Assembly: GCA_020747065.1 (NCBI GenBank)
Contig: JAGMVK010000003.1
Span: forward strand, 3,348,001 to 3,412,000
Reading direction: 5' to 3'
Length of the DNA: 64,000 nt
From: Cadophora sp. MPI-SDFR-AT-0126
Lineage: Eukaryota > Ascomycota > Leotiomycetes > Helotiales > Ploettnerulaceae
Shown: positions 35,705-46,128 of the stretch, piece by piece
How the letters are laid out: each line of letters starts with the position of its first letter
Numbering within the stretch: the stretch's first letter is position 1
The notes under the pieces: model-generated
Database searches by the model: none
What the model was told of the DNA's origin: nothing
What the model saw: the letters and a program-made list of their open reading frames with translations, nothing else
Position numbers and translations under genes: made by a program

Positions 35705-36913
35705 ATGCCGTTCAACCTCAGGTCTTTCTCTGCTTTGGGAGCCATCCTCATCCAAGTTCTTTCCACTTCGGCAGCCAATATAGCAAAAAGGGCTCCCACA
35801 CCATGGAGTAATTATGTCAAGAACCCGATTTTCTATCCCTCGCAAGACGCCACGAGCTGGCGTTCGATATATGCTCGAAGTATCCAACTTCCGAACAAGT
35901 CGCTACTTCTGACCTGGGAAGACTACGACCCAACCGTGAAAATGCCATATTGGCCAATTTACAAGTCCCTTGATGGCGGAGCCACTTTCCAAAACTTCTC
36001 GAGAGTCCATGATCAGGTCAACGGGTGGGGCGTCTGGTACAACCCCAATCTCTACACTCTGCCACAAGCCTTCGGCGGCTATCCAGCCGGCACAATCCTC
36101 ATCGCCGGAGAATCTCTCCCTAAGGACTTTAGCGAGGCATACATCGACATATACGCCAGCACCGACGAAGGGCTCACCTGGTCCTTCCTCAGTCACATTG
36201 TGTACGGGCCCGGTCCCGAGACCACCACAAACGGAAACAAGGCAGTATGGGAGCCATTCCTGATGATGTACAATAACCAACTAGTATGTTTCTACTCAAC
36301 CCAGGCAGATCAAAATCACGCCCAGAAACTCGCCCACAAGACAACCACCGATTTGAAGAACTGGAGCCAGGAGGTCAACGATGTCACTTACCCAGACTAC
36401 AATGAACGTCCTGGCATGACAACAGTCGCATACAGCCCTAAATCTGGGAAGTACATCATGACTTACGAGCGCTGCGGTGAGGCCAATGTGTCTGGCTGCC
36501 CTGTTCACTTCAAGGTGTCATCCTCACCACTCACCTTCGATACCGCGCTTGGCACCCGACTGCTCCCCAGTAACGGCGGCGCGGCACCTACCGGCGGCAG
36601 CCCTTACATCATCTGGACTCCTACCCCAGGTGTCACGGATGGATCGGGCATCTTCATTGCGTCAGGAAATTCTGTTGAGTCAATCTTTGTGAATACCGAT
36701 AATCTCGATCCAAATGCATGGAAGGCCGTGGATGTAGGGATGTGGTCGGCGTACTCGCGCTTTTTGGGAATTATTGATACTCCGGCGGATAGTGTGGCGA
36801 AGGGGAAGAAGAAGCTGTTTATTGCTAATGGTGGGAATATGGGGTGTTCGGGAAGTTGCTACAACTATGTGGCGGATGCTTTGGTTGATATTCCGTCATA
36901 TCCGGCAGCGTAG
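35705..36913 (+). CDS. GH93 exo-1,5-alpha-L-arabinanase-like enzyme, secreted
   Basis: Single exon, 402 residues. An N-terminal hydrophobic segment (LRSFSALGAILIQVLSTSAA) followed by NIAKRA is a signal peptide, with a KR site that could be a Kex2-type propeptide cleavage. The mature part has BNR/sialidase-type beta-propeller Asp-box-like motifs (SLDGGATFQNF, STDEGLTWSF) and blocks characteristic of GH93: WEPFLMMYNNQLVCFYS, MTYERCG, YSRFLGIIDTP and a Cys pair near the end. Glu in WEPF and Glu in TYERC are the probable catalytic pair, by analogy with Fusarium Arb93A. The family releases arabinobiose from the end of linear arabinan, a pectin side chain, so this points to plant-wall use. Length is normal. 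Confidence 0.88.
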   Translation: MPFNLRSFSALGAILIQVLSTSAANIAKRAPTPWSNYVKNPIFYPSQDATSWRSIYARSIQLPNKSLLLTWEDYDPTVKMPYWPIYKSLDGGATFQNFSRVHDQVNGWGVWYNPNLYTLPQAFGGYPAGTILIAGESLPKDFSEAYIDIYASTDEGLTWSFLSHIVYGPGPETTTNGNKAVWEPFLMMYNNQLVCFYSTQADQNHAQKLAHKTTTDLKNWSQEVNDVTYPDYNERPGMTTVAYSPKSGKYIMTYERCGEANVSGCPVHFKVSSSPLTFDTALGTRLLPSNGGAAPTGGSPYIIWTPTPGVTDGSGIFIASGNSVESIFVNTDNLDPNAWKAVDVGMWSAYSRFLGIIDTPADSVAKGKKKLFIANGGNMGCSGSCYNYVADALVDIPSYPAA

Positions 36914-37341
36914 TGAGTGGGTGGTTGGTGGCAGCGCTTTCGAGCTGGTGCTATAACATCCACTCAAATCTGAATAAGTAAGTCGTATCGAATGAAAGAG
37001 AATCACTGTCTTGAGTATCAGATTCCGCGTGTTTCCATTATTCATAATATTTTGATACTTGAAGTTCTCAAGACTGAGACTACGTATATTTTGTGATCTA
37101 CGATTTCTCTGGAACAACTTTCTTTAACTTACATACGCTGTCTGAAGCAGAAAGAGAGAAACCTGTCAAATCTGGGGAAAGCAAGTATGTAAAAAACGCA
37201 GAGTAGACTTCTGACGAAGCGAGTTACAATGGGAAACTTCTCGTCGAACCTCCATAGAGCCAAAAGAAAAGAAATTGTAAGTATCAAGGAATCATGTTAA
37301 AAGACTGGGTCATCATCTCAAAAAGAGACAAAAATAAACAT
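36914..37341. other. intergenic between GH93 and tRNA-Gly
   Basis: Holds the GH93 3' UTR. The T-rich run of the tRNA-Gly terminator lies at its right edge. Confidence 0.4.
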
Positions 37342-37475
37342 TGCGTTCGCCGGGAATCGAACTGTTTCTTATTAGCTTTGAACTTCCTGTATTCCAGAGT
37401 GATGAAACGTACCCCGGGGCCCATCGAAGTTGTGTGAATTGGCAACGATGGATTTTACCACTAAACCACAAACGC
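37342..37475 (-). tRNA. tRNA-Gly(GCC) with anticodon intron and 51-nt T-arm insertion
   Basis: Acceptor arm 37475-37469 pairs with 37349-37343 (one G-U), discriminator A at 37342. The A box TGGTTTAGTGG is intact. Anticodon stem CATCG/CGATG; anticodon GCC at 37443-37441. A 12-nt intron (37439-37428) follows the base 3' of the anticodon, the canonical nuclear place. A second insertion, 37412-37362 (51 nt), lies between the T-stem 5' strand CCGGG and the T-loop TTCGATT; it begins GTACGT, ends ACAG, contains GCTAAT and its ends can pair (GTTTC/GAAAC). Removing both leaves exactly 71 nt with a perfect CCGGG/CCCGG T stem, the normal size for this tRNA. The insertion splits the B box. On this strand a run of T follows the gene as a terminator. 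It may be an intron-bearing gene or a disrupted copy. Confidence 0.85.
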
Positions 37476-38038
37476 TTTTGGCAGGTGACTCGCTGCTGAC
37501 TTGAAGAAAATTGTCTTATTTAGATAATGAAAGGGGATAGTCACTTCGAATATTTCGAAAGGATCTTTGTGTGCAGGGTGGAAACTTGTACAGGGATGTG
37601 AGAATAAGCGAGGACCCATTGGAATAGAGAATTCCTGTGCATGAGCCAGAGCAATAAGGACTTGAAATAGCTTTATGGAAATCCTCTTGAGGGCCAGCAG
37701 CCTATCAAGCTGAGTGAAAAAAGGCTCGTTTGTATCGAAAAGATATGTGATGTGAGAAACAGTTCCACCCCGGTCACGACGTAAAGCACTTTGACAATCA
37801 AGCAAAAAAATGAAAGCCGGTGCTCAAGAAAGGGGACCTAGTAACGAGCCGTCTCTGAACATTAGTATCTGTAAAAATATGAGACTAGGAGTGTGTCAAG
37901 CACTTCAAAAAATAGCGGATTAGTTATCCAATATCTATATGGGCCATTTGACTCGCCATTTCCCACAATCACAGTCCAAAATTTCATCAACTTCTTGTAT
38001 CCAACTATTCACTTACACGACACCAAAAAGCAAGAATA
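37476..38038. other. intergenic between the two tRNA genes
   Basis: Upstream of both divergent tRNA genes. One 114-codon minus-strand frame is not supported by any motif. Confidence 0.4.
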
Positions 38039-38122
38039 TCTTTGATGGTCTAGGGGTCATGATTTCCGCTTGTCATTCATGACAAATCGCGGGAGACCGG
38101 GGTTCGAATCCCCGTCAGAGAG
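38039..38122 (+). tRNA. tRNA-Asp(GTC) with 12-nt anticodon intron
   Basis: Acceptor TCTTTGA (38039-38045) pairs with TCAGAGA (38115-38121, one G-U), discriminator G. A box TGGTCTAGGGG and B box GGTTCGAATCC are intact. Anticodon stem TCCGC/GCGGG; anticodon GTC at 38072-38074. The intron is 38076-38087, one base 3' of the anticodon, and its TGAC can pair with the anticodon GTCA, as in typical nuclear tRNA introns. Spliced length is 72 nt. A T-run terminator follows near 38150. Confidence 0.95.
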
Positions 38123-39015
38123 CTACTGTGTTACGAATATCTTTTTGCCATTTTTTCGGAGTGAAGATTCTGCGGCTCTAGCGAGGACCCCACTTTGAGA
38201 AAGCTCTGCAACGAATTTTGTTTTGAAGTTTAGTACCGAAGTCCTATTTGTGCGGAGCTGCGAATATGTGTGAACTGGGCGGTGAAATCTTCTGGGTCAT
38301 AACGAAGTGCTTGAATAAACTTTCGTTTTCGCTGAGTTCAGGTCTGATGGTCTCAAATTGACTCGCCTGCACAAAAGTCTTTCTCCACGCCTGGCTTAAA
38401 AAGCGATAAGTTCAGTCCAAGAGGATTTTAGTAATTGAGAGGTGCTCGAGGTATTCTGATTCTTGTGGCATCATGGTTGGACGTGCTTGCAAGACTTTAC
38501 CCCGCAACACGTGAGGACCCATGTTTAAGCGAAGTAAACAAACTGTTCATCTTGTATGAAGCCATGCCGTCTGAGACTAGTATCAATTGCAAGGCCGAAT
38601 GGCCGAAAATTGACGAAGGTGAATTTTGTAGCTTCTGACTGCTTTGTGGACTATGGAATGGAAACCATAAGTTTTCAAGTTAACGGCTTGGTTTGCTGGT
38701 GCTTCTTCACATTCCTCTCGCTCTTCGTCCTGTTCTTACGATTAAGGTGCTAGGTGACATGCAATTGAAACTACTGAAGATCGTGAGTCGAAATGTAAGA
38801 ATTTGGGAATGATTTGTTTTTCATTTTCTCATCATGGCCGTCCCGCGGACAACAAGTTGCTCCGTATGTATTTCAGGTTCGTACAAGCCGCTCTGACACA
38901 TCGTCTGAAGGTGATACGAAACGACAAGATGATGTATTTGCCAAGATTTCAAACCGTAATTCTATCACACCTAAACTTCCATCGACACCCCAACAAGTAC
39001 CTTCCGAGGTAGACT
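38123..39015. other. intergenic between tRNA-Asp and the BTB gene
   Basis: About 900 bases with only frames under 70 codons and no motif. Confidence 0.4.
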
Positions 39016-40046
39016 TCAGTTGAACTGCGAATTACAACCCTCGCAGTAGTAATTGCCCAGCAATTTGTACCTCGGGGTACTCGTCCTTACATTGATGTCT
39101 GTTTTGCAGGTTGGGCATTCCTTCGAAGGTGGTATGACCTTTTTGAAAGCAATCAGACCAACCATTGCTCTGCTGATCCGGATGGCAAAGTCGGGATGAG
39201 CAGTGGCCAATGCAGCATATTCGTCTTTATGGATGAAGTGCCTGTACCGGGTAACTATGAAGCTGATGATTTCCCCTCTGAGCAAGAATTCTCCTTTGAA
39301 CAACTTGCTGTTCTCGAGAAGGAATCGGAGGCTTTCGACAAACGAACGAGTCTCCACTTCTTTGATGAGTACTGCTGCGTATTTGGATCTTGCGATTCTG
39401 TGAAGGCCATGTATTCGCAGTTGTTGTGCCGCGACATACATCTGGGCATGTGCTTGCAAAGCTCCGGTTCCTGTGACTGATGGAGGCTCCAAGTCATTGT
39501 CACCGCCGGAAACATTTTGTGGGACAGCATTGTCAACAATCCTTGTGTGGGCTGATGATGTTGCCGTTTGCGGTCCTTCTGAAGGTGCGTCGCTGATGAG
39601 GATTGGGGCGGTGGCCGCACCAGCAACTGGAACCCTGGTAGTTGACCCGGACTCAGAGCCATACTCGTAGTCACCGCTGTACATATACCCCAGTACTCTC
39701 TCCATAGTGGCCGGTTCGAGATCAAGTGAAATGTTTCGGGATCTGCCAGCCTGTTACTCGTGTTAGAGACAACGTCGTCAGTGATATTCTGCATATGTGG
39801 TCATTTTTCAATGATGCGAACCTTCTCATTTGCAGCATCGAGAGACTTTATGCGGCCAGAAAGCATGCACACGATGTACCGATGGACTTTGAACGCCTTA
39901 TCTTTGCATTTGATCGTCAAGTCTGAGTACTCTCCAGTTTTCAGCATTCTAAAATTTGTCAGCACTCCAGGGTTTGCCAAGTCTGGGCCTCTTTACTCAG
40001 CGTTTCTTGTCTCCAATGACGGAACAGCATAATCGGACATTTCCAT
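39016..40046 (-). CDS. BTB/POZ protein with C-terminal zinc ribbon
   Basis: Three exons (40046-39997, 39948-39822, 39750-39016), 303 residues; an in-frame ATG at 40040 is an alternative start. The BTB core reads LKTGEYSDLTIKC, AFKVHRYIVC, then ISLDLEPATMERVLGYMYSGDYEYG. A Ser/Thr/Ala-rich insert of about 60 residues follows, then the helical part typical of fungal BTB proteins (MYVAAQQLRIHGLHRIARSKY). The last 35 residues hold two cysteine pairs, CPTC and CEGC, about 22 residues apart, which look like a zinc ribbon. BTB domains dimerise and often recruit Cul3 ligases. The function here is unknown. The second intron has an unusual GTTCGC donor, so that junction is less certain. Confidence 0.75.
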
Positions 40047-41279
40047 ATCATCGTGTTTGCGTTTACTCTGGATACTGAATTAGACTCGAAGGTAATCGAA
40101 GGCAAACGAGGAGTCGGGGAGGAAAGTGGTTACCATTGTGGAGTCCAGGTTGTCTGCTAAAACCTTTGCCCCTGTTCTTGAGATGCTCCCGTACATTGAC
40201 GAACAGGCATGAGATTATCCTTCAGCAGCAGGATCAAACTCAGAGAAGAGAAGCTTCAGGGTTCAGCAATAAGTAATCATTTAAAGGATTCTCATAAAAT
40301 GTAGGAGAAAATAGAAACATGCTGTCTATTATGCATGCTAAAGGAAAGTAAGCCTCTGACACTGAATTAGAGAAGAAGTCTAGCCATACTGGCGGCTGAG
40401 GCATTGTGAAAACTCTTTCGAAAAGAAATGATAAAGGATGTATTAGATAGCGAGAGACTGGAAGTAGAGGATGCTAAAATTCTGCTATTCATCATAGCTG
40501 ATGTCTTACAGAGAATCTGCAAATCTAAAGACTTGCTTCCAAGCGAGCTGGCACTGTTCGAAGTGCCTTTGTTTAACATGCACTCTTTTCACCGGTGTTT
40601 CACAAGCAACATGGGGTTAGAAGTCTAGGTTAACGACTAGTGATAGAATGAGTGCGTCAGTTACCAACGAATCGCAACACAGCTTGTCCGGAAATGAGGT
40701 GAGTAAGACAATTCTCATCCTCATCAGCATCACGTGACACCGAGTTCAAAAACGGCTTATGTAAGCTTCAGGATTAGTATGTAGCCAGGGAAAAGGTTAA
40801 TATGAAACTTATTCATCGTATTTTACGATGCCATTTCTAGCGGGCTATATCGTATCTCATTTGCATCGAGAACGAAATGTACTCGTTGAATGGCCAAGGA
40901 ACTGAGAACCATCCATTGCCGATCGAGTTCGTAAGCAAGAGACGCCTCCCGCGCCCTATGCATGATTCCATGTAAAGGGACGAAAAAATCGTGGTAGGGC
41001 TATATTGACGATGTGGAGCTTCTAGAAGACTGTGCTTGGAAAGAGATTCTCATTAGTCAGGAGCTAGCGTCCTGGTAGGGTAAAGAGTCACCTCGCTCGG
41101 GATTGTAGTCAGGCTTTCATACTTAACACACTGGACTTCAATCACATCTCTTTGTTTGATACATTCTTCGAAAAAAGAAGGGCGGATTATGTAAGAACCA
41201 ACAGAGTCCCGCGCTCTACGATTCGAGGCTGAGAAATTCATCAGAAGTGGGGTAAAACAACACCTCAAATCCACCAACC
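40047..41279. promoter_or_regulatory. divergent intergenic region between BTB and MFS genes
   Basis: 1.2 kb between start codons of two divergently transcribed genes, so it contains both promoters. No frame with recognisable features; no repeat seen. Confidence 0.4.
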
Positions 41280-42995
41280 ATGGCATCAACCTCAACACAA
41301 ACGATTTCCCTTGAACCCTTGACACCCTCCCAGCCGGCATCAGAATCGACTCAAACCCTCACTTCCCAAATCCAAGCCCAAAATGAAGCTTCAAACTTCG
41401 ACCCCGCGGCCGACGCCATAATCGCCGAGTCTCGTCTGGCTGACTCTCTCGGTATGAACGTATTTTCCATTTGTCATTCTCAGTGGTTCGAAAACTCGAT
41501 GCAAGATATGGCAGGAAATCTATATCTCAGGATTCGAGATCATAATCCTGAATTCTTGAGTCTTACAGCGCTGACTCTTTCAAGTTCCCGATGGCGGCTA
41601 CGGCTGGGTCGTGATCCTCGCCAGCTCAATCCTCACCTTCTGGTTCGTAGGCACGAGTTACTCATGGGGTGTCATCCAAGCCGCTCTCGTAGAGCAGAAA
41701 CTCAGCAATCCTGCGAGCCTGAGTTTCGTGGGTAGCTTGACGGCGGCGTGTATTTCATTCTTTGCGCTTGTGAATGCGAGGATCGTGAGGTTGGTAGGGG
41801 CGAGATGGACGGCCGTCGGGGGCGTCCTGGCTCTGGGGATGGGAGGTGTATTGAGTGGGTTCTCGACGGAGAGTGTGGGAGGATTGTTCTTTACTGCTGG
41901 GGTGGTTATGGGGGTGGGGTGTAGGTGAGTTGCTTGGCTTTCTGGATGAGGTTGATGAAGTACTGATTGAGGATAGTTTGTGCTTCATTGTACGCCGAGA
42001 GGAGTAGAAACCTGGATTCTGAGACCCTTGCATACTGATTGAGCACAGGTAGTATCTACAATCCCAGCGCAATACTTCAACAAGAAGCGGGGTATTGCAA
42101 ATGGCATTGTGTACGCAGGCGGAGGTTTGGGAGGGACAGTTATCTCCTTCGCTATGGACGGCCTCATCCATAAACTCGGCGTCGAATGGACATTCCGAAT
42201 CATTGGAATGTTGATTCTGACCACTGGCCTACCAGCAGCTTGGATGATCAAAGAGAGAGCACCCATCAAGACTACGAATTTTGTCGAGTGGTATGTCACA
42301 ATCGCTATAGGCAATCAACAAAACTGATCGTTAGTTCAGGAGCCTTTTCAAAAACATCCGCTTTACAACTCTTTTCATAGCCGGTGCAATCGCGACATTC
42401 CCACTTTTCGTCCCTCCTTTCTTTCTACCTCTCTATAGCTCATCTTTAGGACTTTCATCATCCGCTGGAGCAGGTCTGGTTGCAGGCTTCAATTTCTCTT
42501 CTGCGGTCGGTCGTCTCGTCTGTGGCTTTCTATCAGATTACATGGGACCCGTCAACACGCTATTCATCTCTTTGATTCTAAGCGCGTTGAGTATGCTTGT
42601 CATCTGGCCGGTTTCAAACTCGCTTGGTCCGTTGATTCTCTTTGTGATTATCAATGGTGCGGCAAATGGGGGGTTCTTCAGCACCATGCCTACAGTGGTT
42701 GGAAGCGTGTTTGGGAGTCGGAGGGTGGGTGTCGCTATGGGAATGATTGTGACTGGGTGGGCTGGTGGGTACTTGATGGTGAGTCCCGCATCGTGGCGTG
42801 GTATCGAGACTTGCTAACATGAAGCAGGGAGCTCCGATCGCTGGATACCTTCTGGCAGCCTATGGTGGTGAGCATAGCACTTTGAAAGCATACCATCCAG
42901 CTATATTCTATGCCGGATCGATGGCTTTGGGTGCCGCTATTCTGGTAGGGGCTGTAAAGGTCATGCTCAACAGGAGCCCGCTCAAGAAACTATGA
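41280..42995 (+). CDS. MFS monocarboxylate-porter-type transporter
   Basis: Five exons (41280-41451, 41585-41920, 42044-42290, 42340-42778, 42828-42995), 453 residues. After a Ser/Thr/Gln-rich cytoplasmic start of about 57 residues comes VPDGGYGWVV, the signature of the monocarboxylate transporter family (D-G-G-[YF]-G-W). About 12 membrane segments follow (e.g. GGLFFTAGVVMGVG, FNFSSAVGRLVCGFLSDYMG). Fungal members carry monocarboxylates, riboflavin, or the products of secondary-metabolite clusters; the substrate here cannot be told. The junction of exons 2 and 3 (donor GTAGGT, acceptor TTGAG) is my best in-frame choice and the weakest part of the model. Confidence 0.85.
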
Positions 42996-43363
42996 TGAAT
43001 AGGAGATGGAACTGGTTGTTGGGGGGAGTGAGAGAAAGGGAGAAAAATGGAGATGTAATCTGGTTAGCTCATGACTTCTCGAGATAGTTATGGGCTGTAA
43101 CGTTCGGAAATGGTTGAATCCTGTTGTAAACGATACGGAATGAGAATCTGTGTTAATTCAAAGATCTGTGATGAGTCCAGTCACTTCGACAAGGCTGTCT
43201 AAACAGGGATTCGCTCGCTAATTCAGGGTCTTAGCAACCTGGCGCGTCAACTTCGTGTTGAGTGCTTGGACGTGACGCGTTGAGCCATTATTGACAGTTT
43301 CCCAACCTCCACAATTGTGAGTATCCATCTGGACCTTTAAGACCTTTTAAATCAACTGTAACA
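42996..43363. other. intergenic between MFS and chromodomain genes
   Basis: 368 bases holding the 3' UTR of the transporter and the promoter of the next gene on the same strand. No other feature seen. Confidence 0.4.
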
Positions 43364-45385
43364 ATGTTCGCTCTATTCGAAGCTCTGCCGTACGAAATCC
43401 GGCTGGAGATCTTCCGAGTGGCCGCGAATACCGAACATACTCCCCGCGTCATTGAAGTATTCTACAAAGATGGACAATTGTACTCGAAACAACAACCTCC
43501 TGCCTTACTACACGTGTGCCAATTGTCACGACATGTTGTCCAGAAAATCTACAAACCATGGCTACCCCAATTTGCAGGAACAGTCGCCCACAAGCCGTGG
43601 GAGACGCAAGTCAAGAAGAAGGGCGTCGAGCGATTGTCGAAATTGCAGAACGTATATATTGATATGGAATTCGACATACTATTGTTGAATAGCAAGATAT
43701 ACCGTGCAGGAATGCTCGGAGAAATCGAACAGCAGCTACTGAGGAATATGGCGGTGGAGATGGACGACTGGGTTATGTCTATGGACATTGCAAAGTGTGC
43801 AAGACAATGCGGTGGTTTGAAGAATTTGAACCTCTTTGAAGGGAGGACTGGTCACAGATATACTTCATTCAATGTTGAGAGGATTCAACAAAGGATTGAA
43901 TGGTTGGCCAAGAAGAAGTTGAGGAAGGAGCCGCCATATAAGGTACCGTGGATCCACTCTGAGACGATTAAGATTTCGAGTCCGGAATATAGGACCATTG
44001 AACGATGGTATCAGTACAAATATCCGAAAGGGTACAAGACCCCCCGCCAATCTTCTCGTCCGGTTGATAGATCCCGTCTGTTAGAGCAAGAAGATCTGGA
44101 TCTTGAGCTTGAAGAGCTTAAAGAAGCTAGCGCCGATCTGGAGTTACTTGGCGGACATCCCTCCTCGTTTGCATCTGAACAAACAACAACAACAAAACGC
44201 AAAGAATACACATTGGACGCGTCGCAGACTTCAGACGCGAACTCCAGGAAATCTGCAAAGAATTCACATTCATTTCGACGGGAACGACACGATTCGAACA
44301 AAACTGCAGCTTCAATTACGACTTCCACGCGTCGCGCCAGACCCCTCTTGACCCCGCCATCATCTTCTCCAATCCGAGCAGGACATAGTCGCCAGCAGCA
44401 CAATCCGCAGTCCGTCTGGATCAGGCCTCCAAAGGAATTCAATAACAGCTACTTTGATAACGACGCGCTCTCACCAAGTCCCAGTCCTGAACCAAAACAA
44501 TCGCCACAATCTATCGACCTCCCCGCTCTCCCACCCGCAACACCGAAAACACCTGTCCGCCCGCAGCACGACCCATTCCACGAGTGGACGGAGCTAGACT
44601 GGGAACCATTACTCCAACCATCCAGTCCACCAGAACAATTCACAACTCCCTACATCGAGCAATTCATCGACATACCTCCCTCGCCAGAGCAGGCGGTATA
44701 CATCGATCTTCGCAATATCTGGAGTGCGTTGGAGGATGAGCCACAGCCGCGGGCTTTGAAGGAATCTGCAGATATGGCTCGTAGTAAAAGAGCTATCAAG
44801 CCTAGGAATACGGAGGAAGTCAATGAGGCGGAGGAGGAGCGGCTTGTGCAATTGCAACTTCAAGCAGAGCTTGCAAACGAGGATCATGTCGAAACTTCGA
44901 ATGCCAATGCACAAGGGCCTATGACTCCAGAATCAGAAGTACCGACAATCAATGTACCGGAATCAGCAGTACCAGAAAGCGGTGTCCCAGAAACCAGCGG
45001 TGTCCCCGCGAGGATCAGGGCTGAGCGTCAAGTGCAGAATGAGGTTCAGCTTTTAGTCCAGTGGAAAAATTACTCCGAGGAGAAAGATTGGACGTGGGAG
45101 GAGGAGCGCGAGTTACAGCAAAGCGCTCCGAAGATAGTGCAAGCTTGGAGGACAAAGAAGAATAAAGAGACGGTCGTGGAGGATGCGGTGCTTGAGGACG
45201 AGGTAGAGAAGATTCTGGGAAAGAGGAAATGGAAGGGCGAGCCGCATTACCTTGTCAAGTGGATGGGATACGAGGATATTGAGTCGAGGACGTGGGAGCC
45301 TTGTGAGAGGTTGAAGGTTGATGTGCCGGACATTGTGGAGGCGTATGAGAGTAAGAGTAAGAAGAAGGGCAAGGCGAGGAAGTGA
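43364..45385 (+). CDS. 2EXR-like domain fused to two C-terminal chromodomains
   Basis: Single exon, 673 residues. The N-terminus (FALFEALPYEIRLEIFRVAA, then PALLHVCQLSRHVVQKIY and LQNVYIDMEFDILLL) is the 2EXR/F-box-like module common in Leotiomycetes and Sordariomycetes. The middle, about 220-540, is Ser/Pro/Gln-rich and disordered, with repeated PESxVP units near its end. Two chromodomain-like modules follow: about 550-597 (VQLLVQWKNYSEEKDWTWEEE) and about 606-665 (VEKILGKRKWKG, YLVKWMGY, RTWEP, VPDIVEAYE). In the second, the Trp and Tyr of the methyl-lysine cage are present (VKW, GY) but the first aromatic residue, just before VEK, is replaced by Asp. The basic tail KKKGKARK could be a nuclear signal. 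Chromatin binding is inferred. No retroelement polymerase or integrase is nearby, so it is not simply a retrotransposon end. Confidence 0.85.
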   Translation: MFALFEALPYEIRLEIFRVAANTEHTPRVIEVFYKDGQLYSKQQPPALLHVCQLSRHVVQKIYKPWLPQFAGTVAHKPWETQVKKKGVERLSKLQNVYIDMEFDILLLNSKIYRAGMLGEIEQQLLRNMAVEMDDWVMSMDIAKCARQCGGLKNLNLFEGRTGHRYTSFNVERIQQRIEWLAKKKLRKEPPYKVPWIHSETIKISSPEYRTIERWYQYKYPKGYKTPRQSSRPVDRSRLLEQEDLDLELEELKEASADLELLGGHPSSFASEQTTTTKRKEYTLDASQTSDANSRKSAKNSHSFRRERHDSNKTAASITTSTRRARPLLTPPSSSPIRAGHSRQQHNPQSVWIRPPKEFNNSYFDNDALSPSPSPEPKQSPQSIDLPALPPATPKTPVRPQHDPFHEWTELDWEPLLQPSSPPEQFTTPYIEQFIDIPPSPEQAVYIDLRNIWSALEDEPQPRALKESADMARSKRAIKPRNTEEVNEAEEERLVQLQLQAELANEDHVETSNANAQGPMTPESEVPTINVPESAVPESGVPETSGVPARIRAERQVQNEVQLLVQWKNYSEEKDWTWEEERELQQSAPKIVQAWRTKKNKETVVEDAVLEDEVEKILGKRKWKGEPHYLVKWMGYEDIESRTWEPCERLKVDVPDIVEAYESKSKKKGKARK

Positions 45386-46128
45386 GTATTGATACCCAGG
45401 TGATGTTCTGCATGGCTTTGCTCTTTATTATTGCTTATGAATTCATGTATACGATTACTAGATGAATACGATATGCATCTTTATGTTCCTGTGGTCTTGT
45501 TTTACTTGAGCTTTGTTAACGTGTGCTTGTAAGATTTGAGATGAATTGGTCCTTGGACTTGAGCTCTGGTCCTCGTATCAAAAATAGTACTTGAAACTTA
45601 TCTATTCTGGTAGTTTTGTCATACGCGAGTGGATTGGCGTGATCTAAGGTATCATGGACTCTCGAGGCAGATTTGTTGCGAGCACCCTTCCTTGAACAAT
45701 GGTCGAGCTAGAACTCGATCGATGGTGATGGGGGCGAGAGGGGACGAAACCATACGAAAATCTCTTGGGTTACTCCTGGGGATGAAGTGTAGGGAACACG
45801 CTTCGTATACAGTTGAGTCTTGAAACCGGGGTTCCATTCTCGTCAAAACAACCACAACAAGCTAGGCTGAATAAATTAAAACATAGTCACTAGGAACAAA
45901 CAAAGCGCAATGTTGACGAAGTTACAAACTTCTTATCATTATTATATGTTGATTTTTGATCCTTCTCCATACATACACAACCCCAGACCATGCATGCAAA
46001 TCCCCCAGCCAGCCAGCCTTGCCGAAAATGAAGATTTACATCCACCAAGAACCACATCATTACATCTTTTCTCATTCACCCATACATCATCCCTCATCTC
46101 ACAACTCTCCCTCCCTCACTCAAGAGAT
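45386..46128. other. convergent intergenic region
   Basis: Between the 3' ends of the chromodomain gene and the CFEM gene. Only short frames; nothing else seen. Confidence 0.4.

Noticed and set aside
43364..45385. Chromodomain frame as the end of a Ty3/Gypsy retrotransposon
   Set aside because: No reverse transcriptase, RNase H, integrase or LTR is nearby, and the N-terminus is a 2EXR-like module.
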